Source: Lachnospiraceae bacterium
Lineage (GTDB): Bacteria > Bacillota > Clostridia > Lachnospirales > Lachnospiraceae
NCBI GenBank assembly: GCA_011959925.1
Contig: BLMD01000260.1
Span: 1 to 64,000 of the forward strand
DNA: 64,000 nucleotides
Direction: 5' to 3'
Shown: positions 1-8,218 of the stretch, piece after piece
Numbering within the stretch: the first letter of the stretch is position 1
Layout of the letters: each line of letters starts with the position of its first letter
Notes under the pieces: model-generated
What the model was told of the DNA's origin: nothing
Database searches by the model: none
The model's input: the letters and a program-made list of their open reading frames with translations, nothing else
Program-made: the position numbers and the translations under genes

Positions 1-1015
1 GTTCCAGCGAGGCCTGCATGGAATCCACATACCGGCGCGCTTCCTCTTTCGCAGCCGCGTCACCGGAAAATGCCTGCGCCAGCAATGCGTTAACATCCGC
101 GATGTAATGTTTCATGTCGTGCTTCATTCCGCGGATCTGTATATTGACGCTTTCCATATCCAGCACATGCGCCTCCAGCTCTTCCATACGGCTTTGATAC
201 AGCTCCGCCTGGCATCTTTTTTCATGTTCTTTTTCCATTTCACCAAGCATTTTTACGCTGAGAAGAATCGACGCGGTACAAAGCAGAGACAGCAGCGGGA
301 TCATCAGGTTTAATTCCGCGTAACGTTCGATCAGGTTATAAACTTCCGTATCATAGTAAAACAATATACTTCGTAACATGGCTGTAAACAGAAGCCCCAG
401 CAATGCCGGCAGAAACAACAGCGTCTCTCCGTAAAACCGGTAAATACTTTTACACAAAAAATACTGCCGATATCTTCGAATACAAAAGAAAAGAAGCCCC
501 CCTATGGCAAGAAACAGCAGCATATTCCACAAAATCTCCGTTCTCTCTATCAACTGACGATAGCGTTTTACGTCAATTGCCCCTTCCTCAAAAAACATGC
601 TGCCGTAATATTCGGAAATCCGTCCCATACTGCCCACCGCCAGGGGATACACCGCAAAACGAATCAGTTCATGCAGCGCATAAAACACAGTTACCAAAGA
701 CAGCAGGCGCATGTGATTTCTTTGATATAAGAGAATGCCGGCAAACAGCGTAACCGCCATACTGACCGCCACCGGAACAATGCTCTGCCTGCTGTCAGCA
801 ATATATAACGCTTCGCCATATAACAGCTTTTTAAGCGGCACAAAATAGGAAAACGCCATTCGAACCGCTGCATACTGCAGACACATAATTCCAAACGGCA
901 GCGTCCTTGTTCTGCCGAACCGAACCGTGAGCACATCTTTCATAAAATACGAAAGCATCGCCCCGAATACCATATATTCTGTAAGATCCATCCAAAAATA
1001 AAGCTGTTCCTTCAT
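1..1015 (-). CDS. GHKL-type sensor histidine kinase, partial (3' end outside window)
   Basis: Sensor half of a LytTR-type two-component pair; the gene runs off the left edge, so the ATPase domain is missing. Translation from the ATG at 1015 gives about 338 residues. The first ~230 are strongly hydrophobic in several blocks, fitting a multi-pass membrane sensor. A short charged coiled-coil stretch follows. Near the cut, GMKHDMKHYIADVNALL matches the phospho-acceptor His region of AgrC/NatK-like GHKL kinases (family knowledge). The start lies 12 nt after the stop of the regulator gene on the same strand, so co-transcription and pairing are expected. The signal sensed cannot be read from the sequence. 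Confidence 0.85.
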   Translation of the reverse strand, partial: MKEQLYFWMDLTEYMVFGAMLSYFMKDVLTVRFGRTRTLPFGIMCLQYAAVRMAFSYFVPLKKLLYGEALYIADSRQSIVPVAVSMAVTLFAGILLYQRNHMRLLSLVTVFYALHELIRFAVYPLAVGSMGRISEYYGSMFFEEGAIDVKRYRQLIERTEILWNMLLFLAIGGLLFFCIRRYRQYFLCKSIYRFYGETLLFLPALLGLLFTAMLRSILFYYDTEVYNLIERYAELNLMIPLLSLLCTASILLSVKMLGEMEKEHEKRCQAELYQSRMEELEAHVLDMESVNIQIRGMKHDMKHYIADVNALLAQAFSGDAAAKEEARRYVDSMQASLE

Positions 1016-1027
1016 ACTCTTTACCCG

Positions 1028-1729
1028 CTATGTCGTAAGATAATCCATATACGCCGCGACAAAGCCGCTGTATTTTTGTTTTGACAAAAATACCGTATCC
1101 CCGCATTTTAACGTAATACTCATCCTGTCATACCCGGCAACTTCCTGTAAATTTACAAGATATCCCCGATGAGAGCGAAAAAACCCTTCTGCAAGCTTCT
1201 GTTCCAGAACTTCCATCTTTTCATAATAGGAATAGTCTCCGTTGCCGGTGTGCAGCGTAACTTTTCTTCCGTCATTCTCCGCATAATAGATTTCGTCCAC
1301 CGGGATCCGGACAAATTTTCCGTTCGTCTTGATCAAAAGGGACGGTACGTTTTTCTTTTCTTTCGCTTTCGCTGCCGCCCTTGCCGTCACTTCTTCCAGT
1401 TTCTTTTCATCAATCGGTTTCAGCAGATAATGAAACGCTTCCACATCATACGCTTCGTATACGTAATCCGGCATCGCCGTAATAAATATAATCAACATGT
1501 CCGAATGCGCCCGAATTCTTCTGGCAGTTTCCATTCCGTTCAAACTGTGCGCTTCCTCCCCTTGTTTCAGACAGATGTCCAGAAAAAGAATATCGTATTC
1601 CGTCTCCCTGGAAAGAAGCTCTTCTCCCGATGCATAAAGATCTGCCTGTACGCCGGTTTGTCTACTGATTACGGTCTGCAAATACCCGCGCATCCGTTCA
1701 TCGTCATCACAAATTGCTATTCTTAACAT
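1028..1729 (-). CDS. LytTR-family response regulator
   Basis: Cytoplasmic DNA-binding regulator of 233 residues, partner of the kinase that follows. The receiver domain spans about residues 1-120, with the acidic cluster CDDDE near residue 7 and the likely phospho-acceptor Asp51 in YDILFLDICLK. The LytTR DNA-binding domain spans about 135-230, with IYYAENDGRKVTLHT and the FFRSHRGYLVNL signature. Start ATG at 1729 is preceded by AGGAG (in GGATCAGGAGATGTTTT). No TTGACA-type promoter stands out upstream. The target genes are unknown; LytTR pairs usually act on surface, peptide or pyruvate-sensing systems, which is inference here. Confidence 0.92.
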   Translation of the reverse strand: MLRIAICDDDERMRGYLQTVISRQTGVQADLYASGEELLSRETEYDILFLDICLKQGEEAHSLNGMETARRIRAHSDMLIIFITAMPDYVYEAYDVEAFHYLLKPIDEKKLEEVTARAAAKAKEKKNVPSLLIKTNGKFVRIPVDEIYYAENDGRKVTLHTGNGDYSYYEKMEVLEQKLAEGFFRSHRGYLVNLQEVAGYDRMSITLKCGDTVFLSKQKYSGFVAAYMDYLTT

Positions 1730-1789
1730 AAAACATCTCCTGATCCGATCCGAAAGGGTATAACATACATTATTTTTCGGATGTTTTGT

Positions 1790-1830
1790 AATATAAAAAG
1801 TCGATATAATAAAAATATCGACTTTTTACC
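1790..1830 (-). terminator. Bidirectional intrinsic terminator
   Basis: Perfect 13-bp inverted repeat AAAAAGTCGATAT (1795-1807) / ATATCGACTTTTT (1815-1827) with a 7-nt loop and T-runs on both strands. It sits downstream of the leftward B12 unit (stop 1885) and upstream of the leftward LytTR pair, so it separates the two transcripts. Confidence 0.85.
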
Positions 1831-1884
1831 TCTGTATTCTTTAGCTTTTCTGTCATAAATTATCTGCTTTTTGTAATGAAAAAA

Positions 1885-2397
1885 TTACGAAATATTTTTT
1901 TCTGCAAGCTTTAATGCGGAAATTACCGGAACAATCAGACATCCACAGAAGAAATTGCTTACCCCATGGATCAAATCAAACGGCAGTCCCGCGGCAATCC
2001 ACGCGATCATGCCCGGAAAGTTTAATCCAAATAAAACCGCCTGAACGGGAGCGTAAAGCGTTCCGAACAAAAATCCGTGAACGGCGCACACCGACATATA
2101 AACAACCGGACGTACTTTCTTTGGCATATCCTGCGGAAGCAGCATGACTACTCCCCAAAGAACGGTCCAAACATATAAATACGGAACCCACCAGGCAGAA
2201 AAGCCGCTGAATATTCCGTTCAACATCACATAAATATAAATCGGATACAGCGCTTTTTTTCGATAAACCACCGTAAACGCAACTGTAAAAACTCCAAGCA
2301 GGTGAATATTAGGCGCAACTTCCATCAGTATTTTGGAAAGATACATGACCGTCCCCAGCATGGCAAATACGGCAATTTCTTTCGTTGTAAGTTTCAC
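1885..2397 (-). CDS. ECF transporter S component, probably B12 or corrinoid related
   Basis: Small integral membrane protein of 170 residues with about six hydrophobic segments and an N-terminal cytosolic stretch (MKLTTKEIAVFAMLGTVMYL) typical of substrate-binding S components of energy-coupling factor transporters. In that family the S component binds the vitamin and docks on a shared EcfA/A'/T module, which is not in this window. It starts 3 nt after the DUF4430 lipoprotein gene and the pair lies behind a cobalamin riboswitch, so the substrate is inferred to be cobalamin or a precursor. Assignment to the ECF family is from hydropathy, size and overall resemblance; substrate assignment is context only. 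Confidence 0.72.
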   Translation of the reverse strand: MKLTTKEIAVFAMLGTVMYLSKILMEVAPNIHLLGVFTVAFTVVYRKKALYPIYIYVMLNGIFSGFSAWWVPYLYVWTVLWGVVMLLPQDMPKKVRPVVYMSVCAVHGFLFGTLYAPVQAVLFGLNFPGMIAWIAAGLPFDLIHGVSNFFCGCLIVPVISALKLAEKNIS

Positions 2398-2400
2398 CGT

Positions 2401-2850
2401 TTATTCTACTTGAAAGGAGTAATGTTCTCCTTCTGTAACGGGAGTTACATCCACGCCGGATTCGGCATATTTCCCATCCACATAAAACGCCCAGTATTTG
2501 CCGTCCTGGTCAAAATCAACCGTAATGCCGTTTACCGTTTTCACAAACAGTCCGTACTCACTGTCCTCCCCTTCGATGACACCAAGCTCTGACAAGGCGG
2601 CTCCCACCGTCTCCTGATCCGTATGGATTTCAAACTGCGTCTCGTTTCCGTCCGCATCGATAACGGTAAAATCAAACTTCTTCTCACCCTCTCCAAGCGA
2701 TTGGACATCTGTCTCCTGTTCGGTTCCCACAGGGGATTTTTCACTTTCACCACTCTTGCCACTGCACCCGGTTGTATACATCGCCATAGCCACAATCAGC
2801 GTCATACAAAGGATCCACGACAAAATTCTTTCTCTTCGTTTCTTCTGCAT
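2401..2850 (-). CDS. DUF4430 lipoprotein under cobalamin riboswitch
   Basis: Exported, lipid-anchored protein of 149 residues. Signal peptide 1-28 ends in a lipobox (YTTGC, Cys about 29). A Ser/Glu-rich linker follows, and the C-terminal ~85 residues (FEIHTDQETVGAALSELG ... KYWAFYVDGK ... YSFQVE) match the DUF4430 fold, which is also the C-terminal domain of animal transcobalamin and intrinsic factor (family knowledge). A strong ribosome binding site, AAAGGAGATAACTT, precedes the ATG. The riboswitch upstream and the S component downstream suggest a surface protein capturing corrinoid and handing it to the ECF importer; that role is inferred. Confidence 0.85.
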   Translation of the reverse strand: MQKKRRERILSWILCMTLIVAMAMYTTGCSGKSGESEKSPVGTEQETDVQSLGEGEKKFDFTVIDADGNETQFEIHTDQETVGAALSELGVIEGEDSEYGLFVKTVNGITVDFDQDGKYWAFYVDGKYAESGVDVTPVTEGEHYSFQVE

Positions 2851-2884
2851 AAGTTATCTCCTTTGATTTTTATTTTCCCTCACG

Positions 2885-3093
2885 CCGGCGCTCGCGGCTT
2901 TATTGCGGGAAGTTTGTCGTCCGGATATTCCGACTCGGCGCTCCGCCTGCCGGCCTTCTCAGAACGTCTGTGTTTTCACAGACTTTATTCCAATGGCTTT
3001 TCCCGGAATGTGGCTTCCGGTAAGGCGGGCGGCAATTCTGCCCCTTACGGCGACGGGCTCGTACAGGCATTTCACCTGTTTCCCCGGACAACA
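2885..3093 (-). promoter_or_regulatory. Cobalamin riboswitch
   Basis: Read on the minus strand the segment holds the B12-aptamer landmarks in order: GGGGAAACAGGTGAAATGCC, then ACGAGCCCGTCGCCGTAA, then the core GGAAGCCAC-ATTCCGGG-AAAAGCC, a variable arm closed by GTCTGTG/CACAGAC, GAGAAGGC, and the closing GCCGAGTCGGAATATCCGG. It ends about 40 nt before the DUF4430 start. No hairpin plus T-run is visible between aptamer and ribosome binding site, so control is more likely at translation than by termination (inference). Confidence 0.93.
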
Positions 3094-3099
3094 ACATTT

Positions 3100-3128
3100 A
3101 TCATACGCATTTTATTCTGCGGTGTCAA
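3100..3128 (-). promoter_or_regulatory. Sigma-A-type promoter for the B12 riboswitch transcript
   Basis: TTGACA (3128-3123), 17-nt spacer, TATGAT (3105-3100) on the minus strand. The -35 box lies in the last codons of the FMN-binding lipoprotein gene. Transcription should start near 3093, exactly where the aptamer begins. Confidence 0.8.
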
Positions 3129-3555
3129 CCATTACGATGCTGGAATCCCCTTTCTCCGCCTGCTGCAGCGCTGCGGCAGCAAGCTTCTGAAAAGAACCGT
3201 AGGAAGACGTCGCTCCGCTTAACGCGTCGATTCCGTCCGCATTCTGATGATCCAGCAGCTCTCCGGCATAATAACGGGTGTACTGATTTGGGTACGTTCC
3301 GGAAACGTGGAACATGTTCTGCATATACGCGTTGTCCCAGCTTTTAATAAACCCGCTGGCATTTTCGGCATTATACTCCACGGAAACAATGCTTCCGCCT
3401 TTGACCATGATCGTAACGTATTCTTTCCAGCCGTGACTAAACTCCGCCGCCTGCGCCGTATAGTAACCGTCCTTGATTCCGCCCTTTTCTCCGCAGCCTG
3501 TCATCGCTGCGAAAAGAAACAGAAGCAGCATTCCTGCAGCTATTCTCTTTTTCAT
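3112..3555 (-). CDS. FMN-binding (flavinylated) lipoprotein
   Basis: Exported lipoprotein of 147 residues. The signal peptide MKKRIAAGMLLLFLFAAMTGC ends at a lipobox Cys, and an FMN-binding domain covers the rest (DGYYTAQAAEFSHGWKEYV ... ). DALSGATSS near residue 115 fits the D-x-x-SGAT/S site to which ApbE attaches FMN covalently through the Thr (family knowledge). No apbE is in this window. The start overlaps the stop of the preceding MCP gene (ATGA), so the two are translationally coupled. A role in extracytoplasmic electron transfer or as a redox reporter for the chemoreceptor is inference. Confidence 0.87.
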   Translation of the reverse strand: MKKRIAAGMLLLFLFAAMTGCGEKGGIKDGYYTAQAAEFSHGWKEYVTIMVKGGSIVSVEYNAENASGFIKSWDNAYMQNMFHVSGTYPNQYTRYYAGELLDHQNADGIDALSGATSSYGSFQKLAAAALQQAEKGDSSIVMVDTAE

Positions 3556-5549
3556 CCGTTTTTCCCCTCCTCTGTCACAAATTTCTCCACCTGCGATGAA
3601 AGCGCTTCCGCCTCACGCGCCAGAAGACCGCTGGATTGTTCCGTTCCCTCTGCATTCTGCAGATTCCTGTCCGCAATCGAAGAAATCGTGCCGATCTTCT
3701 CTTCCATAATCGCAAGCGCTTCTTCCTGTCCCTGCACCGCAATGACCAGATGATCCGTAAATTCGCCGATCTGGTCGGAAACGTTTGAAATATCGGCAAG
3801 AGATCCCGCCGTTGCCGCCGTCAGCTTCACTCCGGTCTCAATGATGGATCTTGTACTTCCCACCATTTCCGTCGCATGTTTTGCCGCTTCCGCGCTTCTG
3901 GATGCCAGCTGCCTGACTTCCTCAGCAACTACGGCAAAGCCTTTCCCTGCCATTCCGGCACGGGCGGCTTCCACAGACGCATTGATCGAAAGGATATTGG
4001 TCTGAAAAGCAATATCTTCAATTGCCTTGGCAATCTTTGTTATTTCCTGGGCATTGGCGCTGATATTGTCCATTGCGCCGGAAAGCGATGTCATCCGCTC
4101 ATTTGCCTCCTGCACGCATTGGACGATTTCTTCCGTCTTGGTACGCGTCTGACCGCTGTGCTCAGAAACTTTTGCAATCCGCTCTTTTACGTTGGATACT
4201 TCGCAAACCAGCTCTTCCGTAGACTGATTCTGTTCCAACGACGCATGGTGCAATTGGCCGGACTGCTCTTTTAACTCTTCTGCCATACCTGCAAGACGTA
4301 CTGCGGCAGAACGAAATCCTGCGATTGTTTCATTCATAGACTGGAGAATCGTCCCCAGGCTTGCCCGGATCAACGCAAAATCTCCTTTATAATCTACCTG
4401 CGGTTTTACGCGCAGATTGCCGTCTGCAACCTGAGTAAGCACCTGCCGAATATCCGATATGTAACGATTGACGCTTTGTACGGTATCGTCCAGCGTTTCC
4501 GTCAGCACTTCCAGCTCGTCTTTGGATCGAGCATGCTCCACCTCGGTATGCAGATCGCCTTCGGACAATGCCAGCATTCGTCCGGTTACGCTTTTCACCG
4601 GACGGGAAATCGACCGTGCCAGCTGAAGAACAAGCAGCATGGATACGACCAAAACCGCCAGCGTGGCCAAAACCGCTACCAGCATTGCTCCGTAAATCTT
4701 GCTGTTATAATCTGATTTTGGAATCTGGATCACAAGCGACCACTGTGTTCCGCGAACCGGCGAAAACGCCGCCAGGATATTCTGACCGTCCACTAAAAAT
4801 TCTGCCGCCCCTGTCTCTCCGGTTGTCACACCGTCAAGCGCCTCTGCGTTTCCGCCGCTGACCTGCTCTAACGTATTTTGTTCCAGCGCATGCGTCTCAT
4901 CCGGATGCGCAGTCACAACCCCCTCTCGGTTAACCATGTACGCCATGCCGTGTTTTCCCAGGTTAATACTTCCGATCACGTCATCCAATGCATCGTATTT
5001 GTAAACTCCCACTACATACAACGCGGTTTCTTCGCCGTCTTTAACCGGCATTCCCATTGTAATTCCAAGATTTTTCTGAACAATGGTAGAAGAATCCGTA
5101 GTCAGATTATCCGTCTCTTTTAAATAAGAAAAAAAAGTCTCGTTCAGTTCCTCCGGCGCATCGCCGATTCCCTGGATCAGCTTACCGTTTAAATCATACA
5201 GAGCAATGGTATACAGTTCATACACCTCTGCCGCTTCTTCCAGAACTTCATTCCGGCTGGCTGCAGCCGTTTCTTTGTTTTCGGGATTCATACGGTAATC
5301 TCCCGCAATCTTCATCATCCGGTCTGCCAGCATATGGATATTGGCTTCCACGGTTTTCGCAGACTGACGTGCCATCGGCTGCAACGTATCCAGTAAAATA
5401 TTATTTGCCAGAAACTGCATCGCCATTGCCATGATCCCGCAGCATACTACGACCAAAATCAAAATATTAATCATCGTACTTCTTAATATCTTCCAATTAA
5501 GACTTCGTTTGATTCCCCGCCGAGGGGTGTTTACTTTCTTTTCAGCCAC
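3552..5549 (-). CDS. Methyl-accepting chemotaxis protein with Cache sensor domain
   Basis: Membrane chemoreceptor of 665 residues. It has a basic N-tail and a transmembrane segment at about 24-50, then an extracytoplasmic dCache-like domain (about 55-290, including ALYVVGVYKYDALDDVIGSI and GMAYMVNREGVVTAHPD). A second transmembrane segment (about 292-315), HAMP, and a long coiled-coil signalling domain follow, with the hairpin-tip region IAFQTNILSINASVEAARAG and AEEVRQLASRSAEAA (residues are from the conserved MCP hub). Start is GTG at 5549 with GGAG nine nt upstream. It is the first gene of a two-gene operon with the flavinylated lipoprotein. dCache domains usually bind small metabolites; the ligand here is unknown. 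Confidence 0.93.
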   Translation of the reverse strand: MAEKKVNTPRRGIKRSLNWKILRSTMINILILVVVCCGIMAMAMQFLANNILLDTLQPMARQSAKTVEANIHMLADRMMKIAGDYRMNPENKETAAASRNEVLEEAAEVYELYTIALYDLNGKLIQGIGDAPEELNETFFSYLKETDNLTTDSSTIVQKNLGITMGMPVKDGEETALYVVGVYKYDALDDVIGSINLGKHGMAYMVNREGVVTAHPDETHALEQNTLEQVSGGNAEALDGVTTGETGAAEFLVDGQNILAAFSPVRGTQWSLVIQIPKSDYNSKIYGAMLVAVLATLAVLVVSMLLVLQLARSISRPVKSVTGRMLALSEGDLHTEVEHARSKDELEVLTETLDDTVQSVNRYISDIRQVLTQVADGNLRVKPQVDYKGDFALIRASLGTILQSMNETIAGFRSAAVRLAGMAEELKEQSGQLHHASLEQNQSTEELVCEVSNVKERIAKVSEHSGQTRTKTEEIVQCVQEANERMTSLSGAMDNISANAQEITKIAKAIEDIAFQTNILSINASVEAARAGMAGKGFAVVAEEVRQLASRSAEAAKHATEMVGSTRSIIETGVKLTAATAGSLADISNVSDQIGEFTDHLVIAVQGQEEALAIMEEKIGTISSIADRNLQNAEGTEQSSGLLAREAEALSSQVEKFVTEEGKNG

Positions 5550-5630
5550 TGTATGTCTCTCCTTTTCCTGTCATTATTTTAGCTCAGATTTTATTGCGAT
5601 TATCCTTAAAAAAAATACTGCGTGGGCATA

Positions 5631-6434
5631 CTACACTGGCCTGACGGAAAACATGTAGTCTTTTGCCGCTCCCTGCGCCAGATATTGTACATATTTTTTT
5701 TCTTCCATATTAGTATTCGGCACCTGATCCAAAGTTCCGGCACACCATGGTTCTATACATAGAAACGGCGCACCTTTTTTGATCGGCGTCCAAAACGCCA
5801 CTGATAAATAATCCGGAAAATCAAACCGAATTCCTTTTTCCGACTTCTGATGTACCAGCTTTACGGTATGTTCTTTAAAATCCTCAAATAAAATGGCGTC
5901 ATTGTCAAACATCGGATAATTCAGATGTACGTCTTCCTTATCTTCATCTTCAAAATGGAGCATATATTCTTCAAACGATTCTCCCTCTTCCATCGGACAG
6001 AAGAATCCCGGATGTCCGCCGATCAGAAACGGCATTTCTTCCGTTCCCTGGTTGGAAACACCGTAAATAACTTCCAGAGCTTCCCCGTTTAACCGGAACG
6101 TAACGGTAAAAACAAACGAATAAGGATAAACGGCAAGCGTAGATGCATCCGCCTTTGTCTGAAGCACAACATAGTCTTCGCCCTGCCTGGCAACTTCAAA
6201 CTCCCGGTCTTTTACAAACCCATGGCGTGGAATTGCAAAAGCGGTTCCGCGAATGCCGACCGTTTCCGGAACGGGTCCGACATATGGGAAAAGGACAGGC
6301 GAACACTTTGCCCAATATGCAGGATCTTTCTGCCACATATATTCCTTTCCCGAAGCCGTCTGATAAGACAGAAGCTCTGCCCCAAACGTCTGACAAACTG
6401 CGGATGCAAACTTGTTTTTCACGGTAATGTTCAT
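5631..6434 (-). CDS. Aldose 1-epimerase family protein (galactose mutarotase-like, LacX type)
   Basis: Cytosolic beta-sandwich enzyme family member of 267 residues that acts on or binds the anomeric form of sugars. The family features visible are the N-terminal 'ITVKNKFASAVCQTFGAELLSYQ', FAIPRHGFVKDREFEV with the active-site His and Arg, GGHPGFFCPM with the second His, and IEPWCAGTLDQ near the end with the acidic residue. It resembles the LacX/YihR-like branch rather than GalM. RBS AGGAGGGGTTAGT precedes ATG 6434. It diverges from trpB2. Substrate is not evident. Confidence 0.85.
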   Translation of the reverse strand: MNITVKNKFASAVCQTFGAELLSYQTASGKEYMWQKDPAYWAKCSPVLFPYVGPVPETVGIRGTAFAIPRHGFVKDREFEVARQGEDYVVLQTKADASTLAVYPYSFVFTVTFRLNGEALEVIYGVSNQGTEEMPFLIGGHPGFFCPMEEGESFEEYMLHFEDEDKEDVHLNYPMFDNDAILFEDFKEHTVKLVHQKSEKGIRFDFPDYLSVAFWTPIKKGAPFLCIEPWCAGTLDQVPNTNMEEKKYVQYLAQGAAKDYMFSVRPV

Positions 6435-6492
6435 ACTAACCCCTCCTGTAGTTATTTATTCTAAGTGTACGCCCGGCCTGCGGATGCGCCGC

Positions 6493-6534
6493 AAAAAACG
6501 GCAGCTCTGCCTGCCGGAAGCCAGGTAAATTATA
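6493..6534 (-). promoter_or_regulatory. Leader hairpin with T-run (possible attenuator) and -10 box of the epimerase gene
   Basis: On the minus strand a TATAAT box (6534-6529) is followed within 15 nt by CGGCAG-GCAGAG-CTGCCG (6516-6499) and TTTTTT (6498-6493). A second small hairpin, TGCGG-CGCAT-CCGCA, comes before the epimerase ribosome binding site. No leftward gene ends here, so the terminator lies in the leader of the epimerase gene. The -35 match is poor. Confidence 0.5.
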
Positions 6535-6574
6535 ACATTTTCTTTTGTAAAATGCCATACCGGCGTATTCTTTA

Positions 6575-6603
6575 TTGACAGAATTCCAAGAAAATGATAG
6601 CGT
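6575..6603 (+). promoter_or_regulatory. Promoter of trpB2 (extended -10)
   Basis: TTGACA (6575-6580), 17-nt spacer ending in TGA, then TAGCGT (6598-6603), an extended -10 arrangement. It overlaps the ATG at 6594, which therefore cannot be the start of the next gene. Confidence 0.65.
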
Positions 6604-6629
6604 TAAAAGAAAAAAGGAGACCAAGAAAA

Positions 6630-8000
6630 ATGACTGAAACCACCATTCCTTACAAAATCTATCTCAACGAACATGAGATGCCGACGAAATGGTACAATGT
6701 CCGCGCAGATATGAAACATAAACCGGCTCCCCTTCTTAACCCGGGCACACACCAGCCGATGACCGTGGAAGAACTTTCCGGCGTCTTCTGTACGGAACTG
6801 GCAAAACAGGAGCTGGACGATACGACTCCCTATATTGACATTCCGGAAGAAATCATAAAATTTTATAAAATGTACCGCCCTTCTCCGTTAGTCCGCGCAT
6901 ACTGCCTAGAGGAAAAATTAAAGACTCCGGCAAAAATCTACTACAAATTCGAGGGCAACAACACAAGCGGAAGCCATAAACTAAACTCAGCGATCGCTCA
7001 GGCTTATTATGCAAAACAGCAGGGCTTAAAAGGCGTCACCACAGAGACCGGAGCCGGACAATGGGGCACGGCGCTGTCCATGGCATGTTCTTATTTTGAC
7101 CTGGACTGTAAAGTCTATATGGTAAAAGTTTCCTATGAACAAAAACCGTTCCGCCGGGAAGTCATGCGGACCTACGGTGCAAGCGTAACGCCCTCCCCGT
7201 CGGAAACGACAGAAGTGGGACGCAGGATCCTCGCAGAACATCCGGGAACATCCGGAAGCCTCGGCTGCGCAATTTCAGAAGCCGTAGAAGCTGCGGTAAG
7301 CGCAGAAGGCTACCGCTATGTACTCGGAAGCGTATTAAATCAGGTTCTTCTGCATCAGTCCGTGATCGGTCTCGAAACAAAAGCCGCGCTTGACAAATAC
7401 GGCATTGTACCGGATCTGATCATCGGCTGCGCCGGAGGCGGTTCCAATCTGGGCGGTTTGATTTCCCCGTTTATGGGCGAAAAACTCCGCGGCGAACGGG
7501 ACTATCATTTTATCGCCGTAGAACCGGCGTCCTGTCCGAGCTTTACCAGGGGAAAATTTGCATACGATTTCTGCGATACCGGAAAAGTATGTCCGCTTGC
7601 AAAAATGTATACATTAGGAAGCGGCTTTATTCCCTCTGCAAACCACGCGGGCGGCTTAAGATATCACGGAATGAGCACCACCCTTTCCCAGCTGTATGAT
7701 GACGGGCTGATGGAAGCGCGTACCGTAGAACAGACCTCTGTATTTGAAGCAGCAGAACAGTTCGCAAGAGTAGAAGGCATCCTTCCGGCTCCGGAAAGCT
7801 CCCACGCAATCCGCGTTGCAATTGACGAAGCCTTAAAATGCAAAGAAACCGGAGAAGAAAAGACCATCGTATTCGGATTAACCGGAACCGGATATTTTGA
7901 TATGGTCGCTTACGAAAAATACAACAACGGAGAAATGACAGACTATATCCCGACAGACGAAGATTTACAGCCGGGCTTTGATTCTCTTCCAAAATTCTAA
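6630..8000 (+). CDS. trpB: Tryptophan synthase beta-like enzyme (TrpB2)
   Basis: PLP enzyme of 456 residues, the TrpB2 class that makes tryptophan from indole and serine. Visible are the PLP lysine in NTSGSHKLNSAIAQAYYAKQ, the catalytic-acid region EGLKGVTTETGAGQWGTALS (starting QQGLKGV), the glycine-rich phosphate loop CAGGGSNLGGL, and the TrpB2-type N-terminal extension (YKIYLNEHEMPTKWYNVRAD). Length exceeds the ~400 of TrpB1, as expected for TrpB2. Start ATG 6630 is chosen because AAAGGAGA lies 10 nt upstream and the promoter covers the earlier ATG. No trpA is adjacent, so it may salvage indole. A terminator follows at 8060. Confidence 0.92.
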   Translation: MTETTIPYKIYLNEHEMPTKWYNVRADMKHKPAPLLNPGTHQPMTVEELSGVFCTELAKQELDDTTPYIDIPEEIIKFYKMYRPSPLVRAYCLEEKLKTPAKIYYKFEGNNTSGSHKLNSAIAQAYYAKQQGLKGVTTETGAGQWGTALSMACSYFDLDCKVYMVKVSYEQKPFRREVMRTYGASVTPSPSETTEVGRRILAEHPGTSGSLGCAISEAVEAAVSAEGYRYVLGSVLNQVLLHQSVIGLETKAALDKYGIVPDLIIGCAGGGSNLGGLISPFMGEKLRGERDYHFIAVEPASCPSFTRGKFAYDFCDTGKVCPLAKMYTLGSGFIPSANHAGGLRYHGMSTTLSQLYDDGLMEARTVEQTSVFEAAEQFARVEGILPAPESSHAIRVAIDEALKCKETGEEKTIVFGLTGTGYFDMVAYEKYNNGEMTDYIPTDEDLQPGFDSLPKF

Positions 8001-8059
8001 TCTGCTGCCCCGCCCCGCAGTTCCTGCGCCGGGTTAACGATACGGCAGACATATCCCGG

Positions 8060-8104
8060 GAAGGAACCCGATCGAACAAAGACGGTTCCTTCCTTTTTCT
8101 TTTC
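8060..8104 (+). terminator. Intrinsic terminator after trpB2
   Basis: GAAGGAACC (8060-8068) pairs with GGTTCCTTC (8084-8092) and is followed by CTTTTTCTTTT. Confidence 0.8.
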
Positions 8105-8130
8105 CCAGGATTTTGATTAGAAAATGCTTT

Positions 8131-8159
8131 TCCACAGGTTAAAGAGCGGAAAATATAAT
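8131..8159 (+). promoter_or_regulatory. Promoter of the ASKHA gene
   Basis: TCCACA (8131-8136), 17-nt spacer, TATAAT (8154-8159); it leaves a leader of about 50 nt before ATG 8219. Confidence 0.55.
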
Positions 8160-8218
8160 CGAAATTTACTTATAGAATAAAGCAGCCAGTAATTTTTAAG
8201 AAACGGAGTACCAGACCT

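Noticed and set aside
1169..1726. Long open frame on the plus strand (about 185 codons)
   Set aside because: It lies opposite the LytTR regulator, has no ribosome binding site and shows no protein-like pattern; it is a shadow of the minus-strand gene.
5550..5630. Sigma-28 promoter for the MCP gene
   Set aside because: TAAA-like stretches are present but no GCCGATAA-type -10 box at the right distance.
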